A DNA stretch of 64,000 nt from Leptolyngbya sp. BL0902 (GCF_016403105.1 NZ_CP046155.1:496001-560000), one strand, 5' to 3'; counted from the first letter of the stretch, positions 51,491 through 61,314 are shown. Numbers and translations are program-made. Notes: generated by a model not told the origin, from the letters alone.

Positions 51491-51916
51491 TCAGTCCTGC
51501 TGGCCCTCTGGCAGGGTGGGGGGAACGTCTAGGGTAAGGGTGTCCGCTGTAATATCCACCACATCCACGGCTGTGATGTCGATGGTGCCTTCCTCTGCTG
51601 GCCGCTGGAAGCCCTTGGCGGTCGTGGTGAGCAGGGTGCCGCAGTTGGGACACTGGGTAGCCGCGTCCTTAAGGCCCGTGAGGGGGGTAGTACAGACCGG
51701 GCAATCGGCCTGGATCAGATTACGCTTGAGCCAAAACCGCGCACCCACAAAGGCAAAGACGGGGATCAGCAAAATCAATACCACAATCACCGCTAGGGAC
51801 TTCACAATCCACCCTAGCCCCACCGCCCCCAGCAGCCAAAGGAAGCCCAGCAGGGTGAGCCAGCAGCCCAGGCCCGATAGGTTGAACTGGATTTGGCGAA
51901 ATCCGGGTTGGCTCAC
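51491..51916 (-). CDS. Membrane protein with a zinc-ribbon tail
   Basis: A 141-residue protein. Two hydrophobic segments (LGCWLTLLGFLWLLGAVGLG, VIVVLILLIPVFAFVGARF) are followed by a four-cysteine ribbon (CPVC, CPNCG) and an acidic Asp/Thr tail. I do not recognise it as a named family. It may be read with the downstream anti-sigma-type gene's neighbours, but it lies on the same strand 61 bases after that gene. Confidence 0.6.
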   Translation of the reverse strand: MSQPGFRQIQFNLSGLGCWLTLLGFLWLLGAVGLGWIVKSLAVIVVLILLIPVFAFVGARFWLKRNLIQADCPVCTTPLTGLKDAATQCPNCGTLLTTTAKGFQRPAEEGTIDITAVDVVDITADTLTLDVPPTLPEGQQD

Positions 51917-51977
51917 GGCATGATTCCTTGATAACGGTGGGCATGAAGACGGGCTATGGTTGCCGGGAAGGGCGCGG

Positions 51978-52424
51978 CTAGCCTAGGGTGCAGACGCCGT
52001 ACTTCACAATGGAGAGGCAGTTCCGCCCATCTTGGAGGCGTTGATAGGTGACTCGGTCGGCCAATCGACGCAGCAGGAACCAGCCATAGCCCCCATTATC
52101 TAACAGTTCTCCAGGTTGTGGCTCTGGCAAAAGGTCGGGATTGAAGGGCTGCCCGTGATCCCAGATCCGAATCTCGACGCAATCGTTCGCGAGGTCAACG
52201 TCGATATTGATGGCCGTATCGGGGGGAAGATGGGCATGGGCATGGCGAACGGCGTTGGTAAAGCCTTCGGTGAGGGCTAAACCCAAGCGGTCGGTGTAGT
52301 GCGTCACCCACGCACAATCGTCTTCTAGGGTTCGGCAAACCTCGTTAAACCAGCGCTGCACATGACTGACGAGGTCAATCTGGCTGGTCACTTTGAGCCG
52401 TTCCTGTCGTACCGTTTTGACCAT
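51978..52424 (-). CDS. Anti-sigma-factor-type serine kinase, second copy
   Basis: A 148-residue GHKL ATPase domain with N box ALTEGFTNAVRHAHAHLP, G1 IWDHGQPFNP and G2 NGGYGWFLLRRLADRVTYQ. It is clearly paralogous to the protein at 13528. In the second glycine box this copy has GGYGWFLL where the first has GGRGLKIM. It lies between the petBD genes and the zinc-ribbon membrane protein. No STAS or PP2C partner is in the window. Confidence 0.8.
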   Translation of the reverse strand: MVKTVRQERLKVTSQIDLVSHVQRWFNEVCRTLEDDCAWVTHYTDRLGLALTEGFTNAVRHAHAHLPPDTAINIDVDLANDCVEIRIWDHGQPFNPDLLPEPQPGELLDNGGYGWFLLRRLADRVTYQRLQDGRNCLSIVKYGVCTLG

Positions 52425-52624
52425 CTTCTACCTGTCCCCACGAACAAGAGTTTAGCAAGCCAGCTTTGATGGGCGATGGTGATTGAATGTTGTAGTTTTC
52501 TATACGTTCTATGATAAGTTTAGCGAACAATTATTTGCCAACAAAAAACTTGCGTAAAACGAAACAGTTCTACGCAAGTCGATAGGATATTAGGAAATCC
52601 TAATATCTTCTGGCTGATTAGATC

Positions 52625-53107
52625 CTAGAACAGGCCCAGGGTCAGGGATTCTTGGATGGGGAAGGTAGCGCCAATGCCCAGCCACAGGGTCACTAGGGTA
52701 CCGAACAGGAACAGGGTGGTGGCCACAGGACGGCGGAAGGGATTTTGGAACTTGTTGATGCTCTCGATGAAGGGCACCAGCATCAGCCCCAGGGGAATAG
52801 CGGTCATTGCGCCGATACCCAGCAGCTTGTTAGGCACAATCCGCAGAATTTGGAAGGTGGGGTACAGGTACCACTCCGGCAGAATTTCCAGGGGGGTGGC
52901 GAAGGGATCGGCGGGCTCACCCACTAGGGCAGGATCGAGCACGGCCAGGGCTACGCAACAGGCAATGGAGCCCAGAATCACCACGGGGAAGATGTAGAGC
53001 AGGTCGTTGGGCCAAGCAGGTTCGCCGTAGTAGTTGTGGCCCATGCCCTGCTTGAGCATTTCTCTGAGCTTAGGATCGCTGAGATCCGGCTTCTTAATGG
53101 TTGCCAT
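52625..53107 (-). CDS. petD: Cytochrome b6-f complex subunit IV
   Basis: 160 residues, the exact usual length. It starts with the typical [20 protein letters not shown] and contains [15 protein letters not shown] and [13 protein letters not shown], with three membrane helices. It binds with cytochrome b6 to form the quinol-oxidising core in the thylakoid membrane. RBS AGAGGAG precedes the ATG. It follows petB by 169 bases, a spacer with a strong hairpin. Confidence 0.98.
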   Translation of the reverse strand: MATIKKPDLSDPKLREMLKQGMGHNYYGEPAWPNDLLYIFPVVILGSIACCVALAVLDPALVGEPADPFATPLEILPEWYLYPTFQILRIVPNKLLGIGAMTAIPLGLMLVPFIESINKFQNPFRRPVATTLFLFGTLVTLWLGIGATFPIQESLTLGLF

Positions 53108-53215
53108 TCAAATGTTCTCCTCTTAAATAAAGTTGGTGAGGCCGTGCCTCAACAAAGTCGGTAAGGTTAAGCCTCAGCACACACAGCGGGGACTGTCCCC
53201 TAGCCTAAATAGAAG

Positions 53216-53250
53216 GGGATGAGTTGACCCATGATAGGTTGACTCATCCC
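53216..53250 (-). promoter_or_regulatory. Long hairpin in the petB-petD spacer
   Basis: GGGATGAGTTGACC (53216-53229) and GGTTGACTCATCCC (53237-53250) pair over 14 bases with about two wobbles and a 7-base loop. A second smaller hairpin (GTTGGTGAGGC / GCCTCAAC) lies nearer petD at ~53130-53150. Likely a partial terminator or an RNA-processing/stability element that sets the petB:petD ratio. Confidence 0.6.
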
Positions 53251-53276
53251 AGTTCCCAAGCCTCCTTAGCCCTCGT

Positions 53277-53945
53277 TTACAAAGGCCCGGAGATGCCTTG
53301 CTTGCGGATCATCAGGAAGTGCATCAGCATGAACACGGCAATCGCCCAGGGTAGAACGAAGGTGTGCAGGCTGTAGAAGCGGGTAAGGGTAGCTTGGCCC
53401 ACCGCTTCGCCGCCGCGCATCAGTTCAACCACAGTGCCGCCCACCACGGGAATCGCACCAGGAACGCCGGACACGATTTTCACGGCCCAGTATCCCACTT
53501 GGTCCCAAGGCAGAGAGTAGCCCGTCACACCGAAGGTTACGGTGATGACGGCCAGAATCACGCCCGTCACCCAGGTGAGCTCGCGGGGCTTTTTGAAGCC
53601 GCCCGTGAGGTACACGCGAAAGACGTGGAGGATCATCATCAGCACCATCATGCTGGCAGACCAGCGGTGGATGGAGCGGATCAGCCAACCAAAGTTGACG
53701 TCGGTCATCAGGTACTGAACCGAGTTAAACGCTTCCGTTACCGTGGGTTTGTAGTAAAACGTCATGGCGAACCCAGTGGCGAACTGGATCAGGAAGCAGG
53801 TGAGGGTAATGCCGCCTAGACAGTAGAAGATGTTGACGTGGGGAGGCACGTACTTGCTGGAGATGTCGTCGGCTAGGGCCTGAATTTCCAGCCGCTCATT
53901 GAACCACTGATAGGCCTTAGAGTCGGTAACTTGCTTGGTAAACAT
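53277..53945 (-). CDS. petB: Cytochrome b6
   Basis: 222 residues from ATG 53945 ([20 protein letters not shown]), the usual length. Heme-ligating His pairs are in [21 protein letters not shown] and [20 protein letters not shown], with Cys35-type covalent heme site near IFYCLGG. It carries the quinone sites of the b6-f complex between the photosystems. It is the first gene of petBD; ctpA is divergent on the other side. Confidence 0.98.
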   Translation of the reverse strand: MFTKQVTDSKAYQWFNERLEIQALADDISSKYVPPHVNIFYCLGGITLTCFLIQFATGFAMTFYYKPTVTEAFNSVQYLMTDVNFGWLIRSIHRWSASMMVLMMILHVFRVYLTGGFKKPRELTWVTGVILAVITVTFGVTGYSLPWDQVGYWAVKIVSGVPGAIPVVGGTVVELMRGGEAVGQATLTRFYSLHTFVLPWAIAVFMLMHFLMIRKQGISGPL

Positions 53946-54315
53946 GAAGCGGGAAACTCTATATATCAATAATTGCCATCAATGAAAAATGTAACATAGC
54001 CGTAACGGCAGAACGACCCTTGCCCCGGTTGTTTCACCCTATTTTTCCGGTGACGATACCCCCAGGATCGCCCCCAAACGGCTTAAATCAGCACTTTTGC
54101 CCAGTTCTGGATGAGAGGCGGGCTTCACTTTTTTAACATTTTGTTACATTCTCTCTCAAAGGCTTAATCCAAAGGCCCTAGGCGGGTTTCCCTGAGATCG
54201 GTCAATATGAACAATAGGAAGCGCCTAAGGTAAGGTACAACCAACCTAGGGGATTTCCGGTTACTTGGTGACTATATAGATCGGTGAATAATGTTTTGGT
54301 AGGTTGCAGAGTCTC

Positions 54316-54415
54316 GGAAGCCCTTACCCCTAACCCCTCTCCCAGGAGGAGAGGGGAGCAGGAAGGAAGTCAAAGTCCCTCTCCCACCATGGGAGAGGGA
54401 TTTAGGGAGAGGGCC
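54316..54415. repeat. Palindromic CCCTCTCCC-type intergenic repeat
   Basis: CCCTTACCCCTAACCCCTCT...GGAGAGGGGA, then GTCCCTCTCCCACC / ATGGGAGAGGGATTTAGGGA. Similar CCCTCTCCC-rich imperfect palindromes are common between genes in cyanobacterial genomes. It sits in the 555-base petB-ctpA spacer, which must also hold both promoters. Confidence 0.7.
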
Positions 54416-54500
54416 AATCTAAGACGAAGGGAAGCCTTCTCTACATAAGTGAATAAGTGAGACGACCCTTTAACAATCTTGTTCGTGGTTTGCGAGGACT

Positions 54501-55742
54501 ATGAGATCACTGCTACGGCTGTTGGTGTTGGGACTGTGTATCGCTGGGCTGGTGTTTGGCGCTGTGGGGGCAAGGCCCGCCTTGGCCCTGACGTCGGATC
54601 AGGACTTGGTAGCGGAGGTGTGGCGCATCGTCAACCGCGCCTACGTGGATGAGACCTTTAACCATCAAAACTGGTGGTTTATTCGTCAGCGGGCGCTGAA
54701 GCGGAACTTTGCCACCCACGAGGAAGCCTACGACGCCATCCGCGAAATGCTGGCGAACTTGGACGATCCCTACACTCGCCTGCTGCCGCCGGATCAGTAC
54801 CACAGCCTGCAAACCAATACCTCCGGCGAACTGACCGGGGTGGGCCTGCAAATTACTAAGGACGACGATCCGGGCTGGCTGCGGGTGATTGCCCCCATCG
54901 AAGGATCACCCGCCGAACAGGTGGGCCTACAGCCTAAGGATTTGATCCTTTCCATTGACGGCACCACGACGACGGCTCTTTCTTTGGATGAGGCGGCGGC
55001 AAAAATGCGGGGGCTGCGCGGCACCACCGTCACCCTGGAGGTGAGGCGCGACGCGGAAACCACCTCCCGCCAGGTGATGCTGACCCGCGATGTGATTACC
55101 CTCAACCCGGTTTATGCCCAGATGGACTTCACCCCCGGCGGTCAGCCAATCGGCTATATGCGCCTAAGCCAGTTCAACGGCAATGCGGCGGAGAGCGTGG
55201 CCGGAGCCATTCGTGACCTGACTGACCAAGGGGCCGAGGGCTTTATTTTGGACTTGCGGAACAACCCCGGTGGGCTGCTCCAGGCGGGCATCGAAATTGC
55301 GCGGCTGTGGCTACCGGAGGGCACCATTGTCTACACCGTCAACCGCCAGGGTATTTTGGACAGCTTTGAAGCCTTTGGCCATGCCCTCACCGATGCGCCC
55401 TTGGTTGTGCTCGTGAACGAAGGCACCGCCAGCGCCAGCGAAATCTTGGCCGGAGCCTTGCAGGACAATGGCCGCGCCAAACTGGTGGGCAGCACCACCT
55501 TCGGCAAGGGGCTGATTCAATCGCTGTTTGATCTCCCCGATGGGGCGGGCTTAGCTGTGACTGTGGCCAAGTACGAAACCCCTGACCACCACGACATCAA
55601 TCGCCTCGGCATTACCCCTGACCGCATGGTCAAAGGGGTGCCCCTCACCCGCGACACCATTGCCACCGAGGCCGACCCCCAATATCGGGCAGCGCTGGAG
55701 ATGCTGAGCCAGTCACCCGTAGTGGTGGCGAAGGCTCCCTAG
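54501..55742 (+). CDS. ctpA: C-terminal processing peptidase
   Basis: A 413-residue S41A protease with an N-terminal Sec signal (LLVLGLCIAGLVFGAVGARPALA). A PDZ domain spans ~110-190 (LTGVGLQITKDDDPGWLRVI, VGLQPKDLILSIDG). The catalytic Ser is in TASASE (about 311-313) and Lys in FGKG (K336). Cyanobacterial CtpA trims the C-terminal extension of D1 (PsbA) in the lumen so the manganese cluster can assemble. Its place beside petBD is a conserved cyanobacterial neighbourhood. Confidence 0.94.
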   Translation: MRSLLRLLVLGLCIAGLVFGAVGARPALALTSDQDLVAEVWRIVNRAYVDETFNHQNWWFIRQRALKRNFATHEEAYDAIREMLANLDDPYTRLLPPDQYHSLQTNTSGELTGVGLQITKDDDPGWLRVIAPIEGSPAEQVGLQPKDLILSIDGTTTTALSLDEAAAKMRGLRGTTVTLEVRRDAETTSRQVMLTRDVITLNPVYAQMDFTPGGQPIGYMRLSQFNGNAAESVAGAIRDLTDQGAEGFILDLRNNPGGLLQAGIEIARLWLPEGTIVYTVNRQGILDSFEAFGHALTDAPLVVLVNEGTASASEILAGALQDNGRAKLVGSTTFGKGLIQSLFDLPDGAGLAVTVAKYETPDHHDINRLGITPDRMVKGVPLTRDTIATEADPQYRAALEMLSQSPVVVAKAP

Positions 55743-55830
55743 GCAGGGGCAAAATCAGCTCTGTCTGGGGCGTTTGAATCGTTCTAGGGGGCTTGGGGTT
55801 GCCAGGGGCTGTGCCACCGCCGAAGGGAGC

Positions 55831-56727
55831 TTAGGCATCACGGCTGATGAAGCGCAATGTCCCGGAGGCCAGCAAGGCTCCGCCCACGATCAGGATACTG
55901 GAGAGGAGCAGTGTCCAGGAGGGATCCGCTTGCCTTGCCAGCACCAGCAGCAGGGTAGACAGGAGCGGAGCCAGGTAGGAGAGGGTGCCCAACGTCCGTA
56001 GGTTGCCTTGCTTAACACCGTAATCCCAGGTGAAAAAGGCCAGCCCCACCGGGCCAATTCCTAGGGCGAACACCGCCAGCCATTGCCACCCCACGGGCAA
56101 CACCGAGGTTTCTGTCAGCCCATGACACACCCAGGCCAGAACCGCCGTGACGCCACAAAACCCGCCAACGGATTGGGTAGGAATGGCCCCAAAGTAGCGC
56201 GACAGCACCGAATAGCCCGACCAGGTGAAGGCGCAGACCAACGCCGCCAGGTAGCCCGTGGTGTATTCCGCCCGTAAGGATAACCCCTGCCCCTGGGTAA
56301 TCAGCAGCCCCGCCCCCAAAAAGCCCAACGCCGCCCCCGCCCCGTGGAACCAGCGCAGTCGCTCACCGGGCAGCCAGGCCGACATCAACACAATCAGCAG
56401 CGGCCAGAGGTAGGCAATCAGGCTGGCCTCCACCGCCGGGGCGTGGCGCAGGGCCAAAAAATAGAAAAAGTGATACCCAAAGAGGCCAAATAGCCCCACC
56501 GCCCACACCGCAGCGGGCAGCTTCAGGTAGCGCCAGGGCGATTCACCCTCCCGCCACCACAGCAGCACTCCCACCCCAAAGGCCAGGGTAAAGGCCATCG
56601 CCGTGAGCTGAAAGGGCGGAATGGGGCCGCTGAGTTGGGTCAACAGCGCCAGGGTGGCCCACATCCCAATGGCGGTGAACCCAATTAGCGTCGCTCTAGG
56701 ACTGGCAGAAACCGAGGAGGAGGTCAT
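55831..56727 (-). CDS. EamA/DMT-family exporter
   Basis: About 298 residues with ten hydrophobic segments in two EamA halves (LIGFTAIGMWATLALLTQLS in the first, CAFTWSGYSVLSRYFG in the second). The family exports amino acids and related metabolites; the substrate is not readable. ATG 56727 or 56742 may be the start. The gene converges on ctpA and is divergent from dam. Confidence 0.85.
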   Translation of the reverse strand: MTSSSVSASPRATLIGFTAIGMWATLALLTQLSGPIPPFQLTAMAFTLAFGVGVLLWWREGESPWRYLKLPAAVWAVGLFGLFGYHFFYFLALRHAPAVEASLIAYLWPLLIVLMSAWLPGERLRWFHGAGAALGFLGAGLLITQGQGLSLRAEYTTGYLAALVCAFTWSGYSVLSRYFGAIPTQSVGGFCGVTAVLAWVCHGLTETSVLPVGWQWLAVFALGIGPVGLAFFTWDYGVKQGNLRTLGTLSYLAPLLSTLLLVLARQADPSWTLLLSSILIVGGALLASGTLRFISRDA

Positions 56728-56919
56728 CAGAAAAGCGCCCATAACGAGAAATTAGGGTGACGAAGGGCAACCCAACCCACGGTTTGCGACACCCCATGCT
56801 TAACATGCCTTGAAAAAGTGCGTTTTTCCAAGCCCTTTGGTATAGTGGGGAGTAATACAAGCGATCTGGATCCGAAACGACATCTATTTCTGCTAGAGCC
56901 TCTATCAAAGGTAGCTACT

Positions 56920-57795
56920 GTGGCTGTCCCCGTTGCCTCCATCCCTACGCCGACTACCGCTGCGACTGTTGTGGCGTCCAACCCGGTGGCTCGCCCGTTT
57001 TTAAAGTGGGCGGGGGGAAAGGGCCGTTTGCTCAGCCAGTATGAACCCTTTTTCCCCACATCCTGCCACACCTATTACGAACCCTTTGTGGGCGGAGGGG
57101 CCGTCTTTTTCCACCTGGCTAACCGAGTGCAGCGGGCCGTCCTAGGCGACATCAACCCCGAACTCGTCAATGTCTACCGCTGGGTGCGCGATGCCCCTAG
57201 GGCGCTGATGGCCAAACTAGAGCACCACAAACGCCACCACAGTCCCGACTACTATTACCACATTCGGCAACAGCACCACCTGCCCCTGCCCCTCGACCGG
57301 GCGGCGCGGCTGATTTACCTCAACAAAACCTGCTACAACGGTCTCTACCGAGAAAATTCCCAGGGCCAGTTCAACGTCCCCGTCGGGCGCTACAAAAATC
57401 CAGGCATCTGCGACCCCGATCTCCTCTGGGCGGCTTCGTCGGTGCTGCAACGGGCGCAAATTGTGGAGACCCCCTTCACCGAGATTCTGCAACAGCCCCT
57501 TACCCCCCAAGATTTTGTCTACCTCGACCCGCCCTACCATCCCATCAGCGCCACCAGCCATTTCACTGGCTACAGCCGCTACGGCTTTGGCCCTGCCGAT
57601 CAGGAATGCCTCGCCCAGGTGTTCCGCCAACTGGCCGAGCGCGGAGTCCGGGTGATGTTGTCAAATTCTGACTGTGAGTTTATTCGCAGTCTGTACGAGG
57701 GCTTTTCGATGCACTCGATCCAGGCCAGTCGGATGATTAACACCAACGCCCAACGCCGGGGCAAAATTAGCGAACTGCTGATCACCTCCTACTAA
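56920..57795 (+). CDS. dam: DNA adenine methyltransferase (Dam type)
   Basis: About 291 residues from GTG 56920. Alpha-class N6-adenine methylase motifs: FLKWAGGKGRLL (motif X), EPFVGGGAVFFHL (motif I), VLGDINPELVN, and catalytic LDPPYHPIS (DPPY). The recognition-like region YNGLYRENSQGQFNVPVG matches the D12/Dam family that modifies GATC. No restriction enzyme gene is adjacent, so it acts alone in replication, repair or gene control. Its last codons take part in a 14-bp tandem duplication at the stop codon. Confidence 0.9.
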   Translation: MAVPVASIPTPTTAATVVASNPVARPFLKWAGGKGRLLSQYEPFFPTSCHTYYEPFVGGGAVFFHLANRVQRAVLGDINPELVNVYRWVRDAPRALMAKLEHHKRHHSPDYYYHIRQQHHLPLPLDRAARLIYLNKTCYNGLYRENSQGQFNVPVGRYKNPGICDPDLLWAASSVLQRAQIVETPFTEILQQPLTPQDFVYLDPPYHPISATSHFTGYSRYGFGPADQECLAQVFRQLAERGVRVMLSNSDCEFIRSLYEGFSMHSIQASRMINTNAQRRGKISELLITSY

Positions 57796-57808
57796 TCACC
57801 TCCCACTA
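57781..57808. repeat. 14-bp tandem duplication across the dam stop codon
   Basis: ATCACCTCCTACTA (57781-57794) is followed directly by ATCACCTCCCACTA (57795-57808); the dam stop codon TAA straddles the junction. Confidence 0.85.
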
Positions 57809-57846
57809 ATCAGTAAGGTTGCGGTGCATTGCTGGGCGAATGCACC

Positions 57847-58698
57847 CTACAGCGCATCATCCACATAGGCGGGACGGGCCGCTTGGGTTTGGGCAAGAAA
57901 GTGATGCAGGCCGTCCCAATCTTCTACCTCAACGAGGGCGCGAATTTGGCCCAGTTGGCGCTGGTATAGGGCGATGGAGGACAGTAATGCCTCCCGGTTG
58001 TAGCGGGCCATGAGGGTGCCCAACTCAGGCACGCCGCCGCCGACCCGGCTGGTGTCGTAAAAGCCAGAACTGGCCAGGGCTTGGGCCAATTGGCGTAATT
58101 CCGGCTTCGGCTCCTGCTGGCAAGCTTGGATTAAGCTACTGCTGACCATCACAGGCAGGTGAGAAATCCAGGCCACGGCTTGATCATGCTCCTGGGGTGA
58201 GCAGCAATACCGACGGGCTTCCAGTTGATCGACTAATCCTGCCATCGCGTCTAAATCCTGGGGGACGGTATCCGCTGTGGGCGTGAGCACGTAGGGACGC
58301 CCCCGAAACAGATGGGCTTCGGCGACGGCCAAACCCGCCTCCGCTTTGCCCGCCATGGGATGCCCGCCGATGAAGTGGGGCCAAAGGGCCGTTAAGCCTG
58401 GTACTAGAGCACCTTTGACAGAACTCACATCGGTCAAAATGGCCTCGGCCTTGAGATGGGGCACCACCTGTTGGGCAATCTCGATCACCCTGTCGATGGG
58501 AGTGCAGAGAAACACCCCATCGGCTTCGGCGACCAAACTCAGATCGGTGCTTCCTTGGTGGATAACCCCTCGTTTTAGGGCCATGGCTACCGTTTCGGGG
58601 CGACGGGCCACCCCCAACACCCGATAGCCCAGCCGGGAAAAATCGAGGCCGAGGGAGCCACCAATGAGGCCCAATCCAACAATGGCGATGGTTTGCAT
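57847..58698 (-). CDS. tyrA: Prephenate/arogenate dehydrogenase
   Basis: A 283-residue TyrA for tyrosine synthesis. The NAD(P)-binding site is IAIVGLGLIGGSLGLDFSRL; TDVSSVKGALV, FIGGHPMAGK and SHLPVMVSSSLIQA are family motifs. Cyanobacterial enzymes mostly prefer arogenate and NADP; the residues after the glycine-rich loop (GVARRPET) fit NADP. It is a stand-alone enzyme without a chorismate mutase domain. Confidence 0.93.
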   Translation of the reverse strand: MQTIAIVGLGLIGGSLGLDFSRLGYRVLGVARRPETVAMALKRGVIHQGSTDLSLVAEADGVFLCTPIDRVIEIAQQVVPHLKAEAILTDVSSVKGALVPGLTALWPHFIGGHPMAGKAEAGLAVAEAHLFRGRPYVLTPTADTVPQDLDAMAGLVDQLEARRYCCSPQEHDQAVAWISHLPVMVSSSLIQACQQEPKPELRQLAQALASSGFYDTSRVGGGVPELGTLMARYNREALLSSIALYQRQLGQIRALVEVEDWDGLHHFLAQTQAARPAYVDDAL

Positions 58699-59024
58699 AG
58701 GTTCACAATCTGGGGGGTAAAGAACAGAATCTCAGGGGTTGGCGGCAGGATCTGACCCAAATCCTATCGGATCAACCCCAGAACTCTGGCCTCTCTCGCA
58801 GCCTAGGGGCGAAATTCCAGGATTCTTTCCCATCCCTGACTCCAAGCTCAGCCGATTAACCACAGACCTCTGGGATCTTCGCCGCCTAGGGGGCCTTCCC
58901 CACCGAGGAATCCACACTAGAGGCGATCTATCGGAGGCGAACCAAAACGGCTAGGATGAAGAGTACGTCCTAAACAAGCATAGTATAGGCGTTCTATCTT
59001 CGTTGTTCCACTCCCTCCCCCATC
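58699..59024. other. tyrA-accD divergent spacer
   Basis: 326 bases between the divergent tyrA and accD starts. Promoters for both must lie here. No repeat or RNA gene was recognised. Confidence 0.35.
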
Positions 59025-59969
59025 ATGTCCCTGTTTGACTGGTTTGCTAATCGCCGTAAGTCTGGCCCCATCAGCGAAGATCGCCAAGAGCGCGAGATTG
59101 CCGATGGTCTGTGGACAAAGTGTGAGCACTGCGACGTGCTGACCTACACCAAGGATTTGCGGGCCAACCAGTGGGTGTGTGGAGAATGTGGCCACCACCA
59201 CCGCATTTTCAGCGATGAGCGCATCCGCCAACTGATCGACGCCAACACCTGGCAGGCGTTGGATAGCCACATCCAGCCCAAGGATCCCCTAGGCTTTAAA
59301 GATCGCAAGGGCTACAGCGACCGCATCCGCGAAACCCAAAGCAAAACCCAACTGGCTGATGCCGTGCAAACCGGGCTGGGAGAACTGGACGGCTTGCCCG
59401 TGGCGTTGGGGGTGATGGATTTTCGTTTCATGGGCGGCAGCATGGGGTCTGTGGTGGGGGAAAAACTCACCCGCATGATTGAGCGCGGCACCGAGGAACG
59501 CCGCCCCGTAGTGATTGTCTGTGCCTCGGGGGGGGCACGGATGCAGGAGGGGATGCTGAGCCTAATGCAGATGGCCAAAATTTCTGGAGCCTTGCAGCAG
59601 CACCAGTCCGCTAATCTGCTCTACATGCCCGTGCTGACCCACCCCACCACCGGGGGCGTCACTGCCAGCTTTGCTATGCTAGGGGATATCATCATTGCCG
59701 AACCCAAGGCCACCATTGGCTTTGCCGGACGCCGGGTGGTAGAACAAACCCTGCGGGAAAAACTGCCCGACGATTTCCAAACTGCCGAATACCTGCGGGA
59801 ACATGGCTTTGTGGATCTAATTGTGCCCCGCACCCAACTGAAGCCCACCCTGGCCCAACTGATTCGCCTCCACCAGCCCACCCCCAGCGCTCTGTCCATC
59901 GAGACGTCATCGTCCTGGGCCAACGGCCTCAACCACGCCGCTTCCCCCCATCTTGTGACCGATCCCTAG
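59025..59969 (+). CDS. accD: Acetyl-CoA carboxylase carboxyltransferase beta subunit
   Basis: 314 residues. The N-terminal four-cysteine zinc finger ([17 protein letters not shown]) is followed by the crotonase-like carboxyltransferase core ([55 protein letters not shown]). With AccA it transfers the carboxyl group from biotin to acetyl-CoA in fatty acid synthesis. The length is typical, with a short Ser-rich tail. Confidence 0.95.
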   Translation: MSLFDWFANRRKSGPISEDRQEREIADGLWTKCEHCDVLTYTKDLRANQWVCGECGHHHRIFSDERIRQLIDANTWQALDSHIQPKDPLGFKDRKGYSDRIRETQSKTQLADAVQTGLGELDGLPVALGVMDFRFMGGSMGSVVGEKLTRMIERGTEERRPVVIVCASGGARMQEGMLSLMQMAKISGALQQHQSANLLYMPVLTHPTTGGVTASFAMLGDIIIAEPKATIGFAGRRVVEQTLREKLPDDFQTAEYLREHGFVDLIVPRTQLKPTLAQLIRLHQPTPSALSIETSSSWANGLNHAASPHLVTDP

Positions 59970-60144
59970 GGCCGCTAAACTCCCCCTAGGGGGGCTGGCC
60001 TTAGCCCTAGGAAATCGCTGAGAAAGCTTGGGAATCGCCCCCTTCGGTGGCATGATAGTCATTACTACATGGACTGAGGGAAATTTTTTTCGCCGTCCGC
60101 TGTGTTGATGTCCATACTTGAACTCTATACATTCGAGGAGAACC

Positions 60145-60651
60145 ATGTTGAAGAGATGCCTGTGGCTAGTTGCGGTCGCACTCTTCTTTGTCAGCCAACT
60201 GATGATGGGAGAGGCCGTTGCGGCTGAGCTAGATGCGGCCACCCGCACGGTACAGCTCAATCCTGAAGGAGACACCGTTGTGCTTTCCCTGGAGCAAGTG
60301 ACCCGTGGCCGCCGCCAGTTTAACTACGCCTGTGGCACCTGCCATGTGGGCGGCATTACCAAAACCAACCCCACCGTGGGCTTGGATCCTGATTCTCTGG
60401 CCGGGGCGCTGCCTCCCCGCGACAACATTGAAGCCCTGGTGGACTACCTGAAGTCCCCCACCACCTACGACGGGTTGACCGATATTTCCCAGGTTCACCC
60501 CAGCAAAAAGAGTGCCGACATCTTCCCCAAAATGCGTAGCCTAACGGAGGAAGACCTCGTCGCCATTTCGGGCCACATTCTGCTTCAGCCCAAGGTGATC
60601 GGCGATATGTGGGGTGCGGGTAAGACTCGTTTCTCGGCTCCCCCGGTCTAA
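60145..60651 (+). CDS. psbV: Cytochrome c-550, photosystem II extrinsic subunit
   Basis: 168 residues from ATG 60145, behind GAGGAG. A signal peptide (CLWLVAVALFFVSQLMMGEA) directs it to the thylakoid lumen. The heme-binding motif CGTCH is at about residues 64-68, and the second axial ligand His lies in SGHILLQPKVIGDMWG, as in other cytochromes c-550. It stabilises the oxygen-evolving complex on photosystem II. A terminator follows. Confidence 0.96.
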   Translation: MLKRCLWLVAVALFFVSQLMMGEAVAAELDAATRTVQLNPEGDTVVLSLEQVTRGRRQFNYACGTCHVGGITKTNPTVGLDPDSLAGALPPRDNIEALVDYLKSPTTYDGLTDISQVHPSKKSADIFPKMRSLTEEDLVAISGHILLQPKVIGDMWGAGKTRFSAPPV

Positions 60652-60687
60652 GTTATCCAGCAGCCCCGCCATCGGGGGAAGAGAAAG

Positions 60688-60710
60688 CAAGGGGTTTCGG
60701 CCCCTTGTTT
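60688..60710 (+). terminator. Terminator of psbV
   Basis: CAAGGGG / CCCCTTG stem with a TTTCGG loop, followed by TTT. Confidence 0.8.
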
Positions 60711-60819
60711 GCGTTGAGAAGCTACCCAAGAGGGTAGGATTAGCAGGTAAGATGCCATAGAGCGCTGAAATTCAGCCGCATCATTGATTGAACTGGAGAT
60801 AAGCCCTTAGAGGTAGTTT

Positions 60820-61236
60820 ATGAATCGTATCCTTCGTGCCGCCCAACGCTTGGGCATTGCTGCGCTGTCCGTTCTCGTTGTGTTGGGTGCCCTAACCCTC
60901 ATTTCTGCCCCCGCTTCCGCCACCAACTACGAAGTGAAAATGGGTAACGATGCGGGTCTGCTGGTGTTTGAACCCAGCACCATCACCGTGAAGCCTGGTG
61001 ACACCGTAACCTGGGTAAACAACAAAATGGCCCCCCACAACGTCATTTTTGACGATGCTGGTAGCCCTGGCGATAAGGAACTGGCCGATAGCCTGTCCCA
61101 CACCCAACTGACCTTTGCCCCTGGCGAAAACTACGCCACCACCTTCACCAGCGATATGCCCGCTGGCACCTACACCTACTACTGTGCTCCCCACCGTGGG
61201 GCTGGCATGGTCGGCAAGGTAATCCTGGAAGGTTAA
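60820..61236 (+). CDS. petE: Plastocyanin precursor
   Basis: 138 residues: a signal peptide ([19 protein letters not shown]) followed by a ~99-residue mature type I copper protein starting about [10 protein letters not shown]. The copper ligands are His in [10 protein letters not shown] and Cys, His and Met in [11 protein letters not shown]. It carries electrons from the b6-f complex to photosystem I in the lumen. In cyanobacteria petE is usually copper-induced; the copper-type ATPase gene 1 kb away fits a copper-handling neighbourhood, though on the other strand. Confidence 0.97.
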   Translation: MNRILRAAQRLGIAALSVLVVLGALTLISAPASATNYEVKMGNDAGLLVFEPSTITVKPGDTVTWVNNKMAPHNVIFDDAGSPGDKELADSLSHTQLTFAPGENYATTFTSDMPAGTYTYYCAPHRGAGMVGKVILEG

Positions 61237-61286
61237 TAACAACCCACTAGCCCTGACAAAACCTGGGTTAGAACGATCATTTCCCC

Positions 61287-61314
61287 AGAGCGTCTTCTTA
61301 GGCGCTCTTTTTTA
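61287..61314 (+). terminator. Terminator of petE
   Basis: AGAGCG / CGCTCT stem (61287-61292 and 61303-61308) with a 10-base loop and a following T-run. Confidence 0.85.
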
